Shown here: positions 7,755 to 11,677 of the stretch, in pieces
Layout: every line of letters begins with the position of its first letter
Position numbering within the stretch: the stretch's first letter is position 1
NCBI GenBank assembly: GCA_046566065.1
Contig: JBKHXK010000050.1
Location: 1 to 11,677 of the forward strand
Source of the DNA: MB1-2 sp046566065
GTDB lineage: Bacteria > Actinomycetota > CADDZG01 > WHSQ01
DNA length: 11,677 bases
Reading direction: 5' to 3'
Program-made: the position numbers and the translations under genes
The notes under the pieces: generated by a model
The model's database searches: none
Told to the model about the DNA's origin: nothing
The model's input: only the letters and a program-made list of their open reading frames with translations

Positions 7755-8207
7755 GTGGATCTGGTACTGCGCGAGGTAACGGCCGAAGACGTCGAAACCT
7801 TCTTCGATCATCAGGCGGATCCGGTCAGCTCGGAGATGGCGGCGGTCGCCTCTCGGGAGCTAGACGCTCACCGCGCTCACTGGATGAAGATCCTCGCCGA
7901 CCCGACGACGATCGATCGCACGATCGTGTTCGAGGGCGTCGTCGCGGGCAACTGCGTCAGTTGGCTCATGGACGGCGATCGCTACATCGGCTACTGGATA
8001 GATCGTGCGCTGTGGGGCCGCGGCATAGCGAGCGCGGCCCTGGATCTCTTCCTGCAGGTCGTGCGCGATCGGCCGCTCCATGCGACCGCGGCTTCTCACA
8101 ACGCCGCTTCGCACAGGGTGCTCGAGAAGGCAGGCTTCGTCCTCACCGGTGAGGAACCGGACCCGACCAGAGAGGGCGGTGGCCTGAGGATCTACGAGCT
8201 CGCCTGA
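7755..8207 (+). CDS. GNAT family N-acetyltransferase
   Basis: This 150-residue protein shows the GNAT fold. The N-terminal strand is LVLREVTAEDVETFFDHQ (3-20), then a helical region with MAAVASRELDAHRAHW (28-43) and the strand RTIVFEGVVAGNCVSW (55-70). The acetyl-CoA pyrophosphate loop is ALWGRGIAS (85-93, the R/Q-x-x-G-x-G/A site), and SHNAASHRVLEKAGF (114-128) is the usual C-terminal motif. It transfers an acetyl group from acetyl-CoA to an amine of unknown identity; size and layout resemble the small-molecule or RimJ/RimL-like subgroup. The start is GTG at 7755, because the frame upstream of it lies over the DUF2855 gene and shows no GNAT similarity. Only 5 nt separate it from the preceding stop and the Shine-Dalgarno sequence is weak (AGAG), suggesting translation coupled to DUF2855. 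It converges on the secreted-protein gene with a 15-nt gap. Confidence 0.87.
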   Translation: MDLVLREVTAEDVETFFDHQADPVSSEMAAVASRELDAHRAHWMKILADPTTIDRTIVFEGVVAGNCVSWLMDGDRYIGYWIDRALWGRGIASAALDLFLQVVRDRPLHATAASHNAASHRVLEKAGFVLTGEEPDPTREGGGLRIYELA

Positions 8208-8222
8208 GCCCGGCGCGGCCGT

Positions 8223-8837
8223 CTACTTGACGAGCTTGTAGTCCTTGCCGATCTTGGTCGTGTCGGTGTGGATCAGCGGGGCTCCCGCGGGCGGGCTGCT
8301 TCCCACGTAGACAAACGCCTGAGCCTGAGGGGCCTTCAGCACCGCTTTCTTGGCGAACGCCTTGTGCGCCTTGCGGGGGACGATGAAGCTGGGGCCGAGC
8401 AGCTCGACCGGCACCGGGTCGCCACCGGCGCAGGCGTCGCGCAGGTGAGCAACGGGTGCGGCGAGATCGTTGCCCGCTCCGGGGTAGAAGGCCTCGAGGA
8501 TGATGCAGTGCGTTCCGCCGGGGCCATCGGGGTTGAAGCGCACGCGGAAGCCAACGCCCTGGGTGGCCGGGGGAGCGGTCTGCGTGGTGAACGTCACGTA
8601 GAGGTTCTTGGCGTCGTTCGAGATGTCGATCGAGACAAGGTCGGTGACGCTGCTGGCGTCGGCGGGGGTGACGTTGTCGCCGTTGGAGCCGTCTCCGGTC
8701 CCCTGATCGTTCAGCCCGTTGGCATCTTCGGCAGGGTCTTCGATGACGACCGTCGGCTTCGGCGCGGCGGACACGTTCGCAGCCGCCACGGCCCACAACA
8801 GACAGGTCCCAGTCAGGATCGAGATTGCCCGCTTCAC
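8223..8837 (-). CDS. Secreted acidic protein of unknown family
   Basis: I do not recognise the family of this 204-residue protein. An N-terminal signal peptide is clear: MKR, a hydrophobic core AISILTGTCLLWAVAAA (4-20), and a cleavage site near VSAA (22-25). The mature protein begins with an Asp/Gly/Asn-rich acidic stretch (about 33-66). A strand-rich segment LVSIDISNDAKNLYVTF (67-83) and GFRVRFNPDGPGG (96-108) follow, suggesting a beta-sandwich. A basic Lys/Ala-rich stretch KAHKAFAKKAVLKA (156-169) sits near the end. Two cysteines (111 and 136) could form a disulfide. The acidic stretch may bind calcium (inference). The start is GTG at 8837 behind AAGGAGGA (8848-8841). It diverges from a secreted M36 peptidase across 219 bp and may belong to the same export programme. 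A DOMON-like or carbohydrate-binding role is conceivable but unsupported. Confidence 0.75.
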   Translation of the reverse strand: MKRAISILTGTCLLWAVAAANVSAAPKPTVVIEDPAEDANGLNDQGTGDGSNGDNVTPADASSVTDLVSIDISNDAKNLYVTFTTQTAPPATQGVGFRVRFNPDGPGGTHCIILEAFYPGAGNDLAAPVAHLRDACAGGDPVPVELLGPSFIVPRKAHKAFAKKAVLKAPQAQAFVYVGSSPPAGAPLIHTDTTKIGKDYKLVK

Positions 8838-9056
8838 GGTTCCTCCTTAGAACGACACCCCGGCGAGGCGATCGCACCCGCTTTGGGATATTTCGCCATC
8901 GACCGCGAAGTACCTCCTGGGCGTGGGAACTGGCGGCGCGGAGCGCCCGATCCGGGCAGATCGGACACGGATCGCAGGCAGGTCCCCGGGGGTCGGGCGT
9001 CTAACCATGCGACGACCGCTGCGCCCCCGCCCTCGTGGCCGGGAGGCACCGAGGAG
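8838..9056. promoter_or_regulatory. Divergent intergenic region between two secreted-protein genes
   Basis: This 219-bp region is the longest non-coding stretch in the window and must hold the promoters of both flanking genes. It contains a ribosome binding site on each side (AAGGAGGA for the minus gene; GGGAGG and GAGGAG for the M36 gene) and an AT-rich patch GATATTT at 8888-8893 within GC-rich surroundings. It also has several dyads between 8935 and 8974 and a CCCCGGGG palindrome (8984-8991). No convincing -35/-10 pair was identified; TCTAAC at 9000-9005 is a weak -10 candidate. Confidence 0.55.
8947..8974. promoter_or_regulatory. Overlapping inverted repeats, candidate operator or alternative hairpins
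   Basis: CGATCCG (8948-8954) and CGGATCG (8968-8974) form a perfect 7-bp dyad with a 13-nt spacer. The left arm also pairs in CCGATC (8947-8952) with GATCGG (8959-8964), 6 bp with a 6-nt spacer. The two pairings use the same left arm, so they exclude each other in RNA; on DNA they could mark adjacent half-sites for a regulator. A further small dyad GGCGC-GGA-GCGCC lies at 8935-8947. Confidence 0.4.
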
Positions 9057-11051
9057 ATGGAGACGATGAGGTCGAGGACCGTATCCGTAGCCGGGCTGAT
9101 GGCCCTGACGCTGATGAGCCAGGCCCTGGCCGCCGCGCCGGCCCCCGCCAGAACCGCCCGCACGGAGGCTCGGAGCGCCTCCTCGATCACGGTCGAGGAC
9201 GCCATCAACGTCGCGGTCCGCCACCTCCGCCGCAACCACGCCGCTCTGGGTCTCGGCGCCGCAGACGTCTCCAAGCTAGCGGTCTCCGACGCCTACCGCT
9301 CCGCCCACAACGGCGTCACCCACGTCTACCTGGAGCAGCTGATCGGAGGCATCGCGGTCCGGGGCAGCGCGATGACCGTGAACGTCACCTCCGATGGAGA
9401 GGTGCTCCATCTCGGCTCCCGCTTCATGAGCGGCATCAACGAGGTCGCCTCCGGGGGGATGGTCCTGTCCGCCGAGCAGGCTCTGCGCAAGGCTGCAGCT
9501 CGGCTGGGCCTCGGTCCGGTGAGCGATGTCCGCACGCTGGAGCCCCCCGCAGGGGCCGAGCGGGCCACGGTTCTCAGCGACTCCGGCATCGCGCTCTCGA
9601 GCATCCCGGCCCGGTTGGTCTACCAGCCTTCGGGCGACGAGCTTCGTCTCGCCTGGAACCTCGAGATCGAGGAGATCTCCGAGAAGCACTGGTGGAACGT
9701 CTCGATCGACGCGACCACGGGCGAGCTGCTCGACAAGCTCGACTACGTGCACAGCGAGAACGCCGAGGCCACGGCCGCGGCGGTCGACCATGCAGGTGAG
9801 GAGAAGAAGCAGCGGTTCCCCACCCCGCAGCCCCCGAAGAACGCGATCGACTACACCTCTTACCGGGTCTTCCCGCTTCCGCTCGAGAGCCCGACCGACG
9901 GTGGCCGCAAGCTGATGCGCAACCCGGCCGACGCCCTGGCCTCTCCGTGGGGATGGCTCGACACCGACGGCAAGCCCGGTGTCGAGTACCGGATCACGCA
10001 GGGCAACAACACCCACGCCTACGTCGACTACACGGGTGTTGGCAACCTCGCGATCCCGATACTCGAGGCGAACGGGGGGCAGGGCCTCAAGTTCGACTTC
10101 GAGCTCGACTTCTCGCGGCCCCCTCACCAGAACCGCGACGCGGCGATCACGAACCTCTTCTACTGGAACAACGTGATCCACGATCTGCTCTACCGCTACG
10201 GCTTCACCGAGAAGGCCGGCAACTTCCAGGTCAACAACTACGGGCGCGGCGGCGACGAGGCCGACCCGGTCCAGGCCGAGGCGCAGGACCACGGCGGCGC
10301 CAACAACGCCAACTTCGCCACGCCTCCGGACGGCCGCAGCCCGCGCATGCAGATGTACCTGTGGCCGAACACGCCTCACCGCCAGCTGATCGACGGCGAC
10401 TTCGACGCCGGTGTGATCGTCCACGAGTACGCCCATGGAGTGTCGAACCGCCTCACCGGCGGCCCCGACAAGACCGACTGCCTGTCGAGTCACGACGAGC
10501 GCGAGGGCGAGGGCTGGAGCGACTTCCTCGCGATCGCCCTGACCGCGCTCCCCGGCGAGAAGGGCGAGAACGCGCGGGGGATGGGCACCTACGTGCTGGG
10601 CCAGGAGAACCGTCAGCAGAAGGGGATCCGGCCCACCCCTTACTCGACGAACAAGACGATCAACCCGGCTACCTACGACTCGATCAAGAGCGCGGCCGAG
10701 CCTCACGGCGTCGGTTACGTGTGGGCCACGATGCTGTGGGAGGTCTACTGGAACCTCGTCGATAAGCATGGCTTCAACCCCAACCCCTACGAGAGCTGGC
10801 GGACCGGCGGCAACAACCTCGCGATACAGCTGGTCATGGACGGCATGAAGATGCAGCCGTGCGAGCCGGGCTTCGTCGACGCTCGTGACGCGATCCTCGC
10901 GGCCGACAAGGCGCTCACGGACGGCGATAACCAGTGCGAGATCTGGGCCGGATTCGCCAAGCGGGGGCTCGGTTACGAGGCCCGCCAGAAGAGCCCGGCG
11001 AGCAAGACCGACGGTGTGCAGGACTTCAAGACGCACCCGGCCTGCCGTTAG
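9057..11051 (+). CDS. Secreted M36 (fungalysin-like) zinc metallopeptidase with FTP propeptide
   Basis: The 664-residue preproprotein has a signal peptide (core VAGLMALTLMSQALAAA, 11-27). A fungalysin/thermolysin propeptide plus PepSY-like region follows (about 43-235: HVYLEQLIGGIAVRGS 89-104, LAWNLEIEE 198-206, WWNVSIDATTGELLDKLDY 212-230). The catalytic domain starts near 300, with NNVIHDLLYRYGF (371-383). Its zinc motif is HEYAH (456-460, H456 and H460 as ligands, E457 as base), the third ligand is E485 in GEGWSDF (484-490), and H550 in EPHGVGYVWA is the likely transition-state His. M36 enzymes are secreted as zymogens, with the propeptide acting as inhibitor and chaperone. No C-terminal accessory domain is present, so it is a minimal-form enzyme. 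ATG 9057 has GGGAGG 10 nt upstream; ATG 9066 (GAGGAG, 9 nt) is an equally good start. It probably degrades external protein. Confidence 0.93.
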   Translation: METMRSRTVSVAGLMALTLMSQALAAAPAPARTARTEARSASSITVEDAINVAVRHLRRNHAALGLGAADVSKLAVSDAYRSAHNGVTHVYLEQLIGGIAVRGSAMTVNVTSDGEVLHLGSRFMSGINEVASGGMVLSAEQALRKAAARLGLGPVSDVRTLEPPAGAERATVLSDSGIALSSIPARLVYQPSGDELRLAWNLEIEEISEKHWWNVSIDATTGELLDKLDYVHSENAEATAAAVDHAGEEKKQRFPTPQPPKNAIDYTSYRVFPLPLESPTDGGRKLMRNPADALASPWGWLDTDGKPGVEYRITQGNNTHAYVDYTGVGNLAIPILEANGGQGLKFDFELDFSRPPHQNRDAAITNLFYWNNVIHDLLYRYGFTEKAGNFQVNNYGRGGDEADPVQAEAQDHGGANNANFATPPDGRSPRMQMYLWPNTPHRQLIDGDFDAGVIVHEYAHGVSNRLTGGPDKTDCLSSHDEREGEGWSDFLAIALTALPGEKGENARGMGTYVLGQENRQQKGIRPTPYSTNKTINPATYDSIKSAAEPHGVGYVWATMLWEVYWNLVDKHGFNPNPYESWRTGGNNLAIQLVMDGMKMQPCEPGFVDARDAILAADKALTDGDNQCEIWAGFAKRGLGYEARQKSPASKTDGVQDFKTHPACR

Positions 11052-11058
11052 CGGCAGG
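11041..11058 (+). terminator. Hairpin with the M36 stop codon in its loop (possible terminator or attenuator)
   Basis: CCTGCCG (11041-11047) and CGGCAGG (11052-11058) form a perfect 7-bp GC-rich stem around the 4-nt loop TTAG; the loop contains the TAG stop (11049-11051) of the peptidase gene. No T-run follows, so classic intrinsic termination is doubtful, though T-poor terminators are reported in actinobacteria. It could instead protect the upstream mRNA or set the expression ratio with the next gene 63 nt downstream. Confidence 0.5.
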
Positions 11059-11098
11059 TACCGGGGGCCGTACGTCGAATCCCCTTCGGTAGACATCC

Positions 11099-11106
11099 AG
11101 GAGGTG
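11099..11106 (+). promoter_or_regulatory. Perfect Shine-Dalgarno sequence (AGGAGGTG) deciding a TTG start
   Basis: AGGAGGTG is fully complementary to the usual 3' end of 16S rRNA and lies 7 nt before TTG at 11114. It is the strongest ribosome binding site in the window and the main evidence that the following gene starts at TTG. Confidence 0.85.
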
Positions 11107-11113
11107 GGTTGAA

Positions 11114-11677
11114 TTGCGTCTTGATCGCATCGCACTGATCGCTGCAGCTACCGCTGCCGTACTGACTGCGGCCCCGTTGGCCGCGGCCCGGCCGGCCATC
11201 TCTGTGGCCGACAACGCAGGCTTCTCGAGCGACAACGTCGAGTGGGTGAGCATCAACCCGCGCCACGCCGGAACGTCGGGCGGCAAGCTCGTCGGCAAGT
11301 ACTACTACATGACCGACCCCCGGGGTCTGTACATCTACGACACCTCGAAGCCCGAGGCCCCCGTGCTCACCGGGGAACTGAGAACCCCTCAGATCGGCAC
11401 CGGCGCGGCGCTGGCGCAAGAGGACCCCGACACCAACGGCAAGATCCTGCTGCTTAACGCGTTCGCCCAGGGTGGCGGTGCCAACGATCTGCTGATCGTC
11501 GACGTCAAAGACAAGGCCGCGCCCAAGGTGATCGGCCGCATGGCCGTCTCCGATCACACCTGGACGTGCTTCCTCGACTGCAAGTACGCGATCGGCCGCA
11601 CCGGCTTCATCCTCGATCTGCGCGACCCGGCCAAGCCGAAGGAGATGGGCAACTGGAAGGACGGCGCCGAGGGTGCG
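11114..11677 (+). CDS. Secreted LVIVD-repeat protein, 3' end cut by the window
   Basis: The frame is open from TTG at 11114 to the end of the window (188 codons). It starts with a signal peptide: MRLDR, a hydrophobic core IALIAAATAAVLTAAPLAAA (6-25), and cleavage near AAARPA. The mature part carries LVIVD-type beta-propeller repeats: KYYYMTDPRGLYIYDTSKPE (62-81), DLLIVDVKDKAAPKVIG (125-141) and GFILDLRDPAKPKEMGNW (164-181). Each has the D-x-x-x-P pattern in which a strand ends at the Asp and the Pro follows. Cys152 and Cys156 in TCFLDC could pair. Such repeats form extracellular or cell-surface propellers of mostly unknown role, probably in binding. The gene follows the M36 peptidase by 62 nt on the same strand, so co-expression is possible. 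Because of the TTG start and the missing 3' end it is easily overlooked. Confidence 0.85.
   Translation, partial: MRLDRIALIAAATAAVLTAAPLAAARPAISVADNAGFSSDNVEWVSINPRHAGTSGGKLVGKYYYMTDPRGLYIYDTSKPEAPVLTGELRTPQIGTGAALAQEDPDTNGKILLLNAFAQGGGANDLLIVDVKDKAAPKVIGRMAVSDHTWTCFLDCKYAIGRTGFILDLRDPAKPKEMGNWKDGAEGA

Noticed and set aside
8984..8991. CCCCGGGG palindrome as a regulatory site
   Set aside because: Short self-complementary GC runs are expected by chance at this base composition; no paired half-site found.
8268..9056. Upstream extension of the M36 frame by more than 260 codons
   Set aside because: It runs antisense through the secreted acidic protein gene; the signal peptide begins only after 9057.
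9276..11135. Very long open frame on the minus strand opposite the M36 peptidase (619 codons)
   Set aside because: It mirrors the peptidase gene, has low-complexity Arg/Val/Leu/Gly-rich composition and no recognisable domain. The plus-strand frame has a complete HExxH/GEGWSD active site.

Overview
The window is GC-rich (roughly two thirds G+C by eye) and fully packed with genes. The protein families point to an actinobacterium (Actinomycetota), probably a lineage far from the common model species. These include an F420-type luciferase-like oxidoreductase, a mycothiol-dependent maleylpyruvate isomerase-like (DinB fold) protein, a DUF2855 protein, and start sites with leaderless-type promoters. 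This is inferred from content only; there is no rRNA or marker gene in the window. I see no tRNA, rRNA, CRISPR array, insertion sequence, integrase or phage gene.

Region 1 (1-1294): the end of an HD-domain protein on +, converging on a luciferase-like flavin/F420 oxidoreductase on -. Their stop codons lie inside a single shared CTAG. Region 2 (1295-4742): a 64-bp divergent promoter region, then a four-gene + strand run: NTF2/SnoaL-like protein, crotonase-superfamily enzyme, SAM-dependent methyltransferase and MFS transporter. ATGA overlap, a short gap and near-overlapping ends suggest one operon. The set looks like a small metabolic module (acyl-CoA chemistry, methyl transfer, export), but its substrate cannot be read from the sequence.

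Region 3 (4744-6621, - strand): an FAD-dependent oxidoreductase of the geranylgeranyl reductase/aromatic hydroxylase type, followed 9 nt later by a maleylpyruvate isomerase-like protein. Region 4 (6667-8207, + strand): a DUF2855 protein followed 5 nt later by a GNAT acetyltransferase. Region 5 (8223-11677) is an export region. It holds a secreted acidic protein of unknown family (-), a divergent 219-bp intergenic region with overlapping dyads, a secreted M36 (fungalysin) metallopeptidase, and the start of a secreted LVIVD-repeat protein. That last gene begins at TTG behind a perfect Shine-Dalgarno sequence and runs off the window.

The most notable signal is regulatory. Four gene starts (1294-, 1359+, 5478-, 6667+) have no Shine-Dalgarno sequence. 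Each instead has a TANNNT hexamer exactly 6 nt before the start codon, which is the spacing expected for leaderless transcripts. The other starts with a clear signal have Shine-Dalgarno sequences. No single gene group here is a clearly new defence or mobile system. The uncharacterised parts worth attention are the DUF2855/GNAT pair, the crotonase that lacks the canonical glutamates, and the secreted acidic protein.
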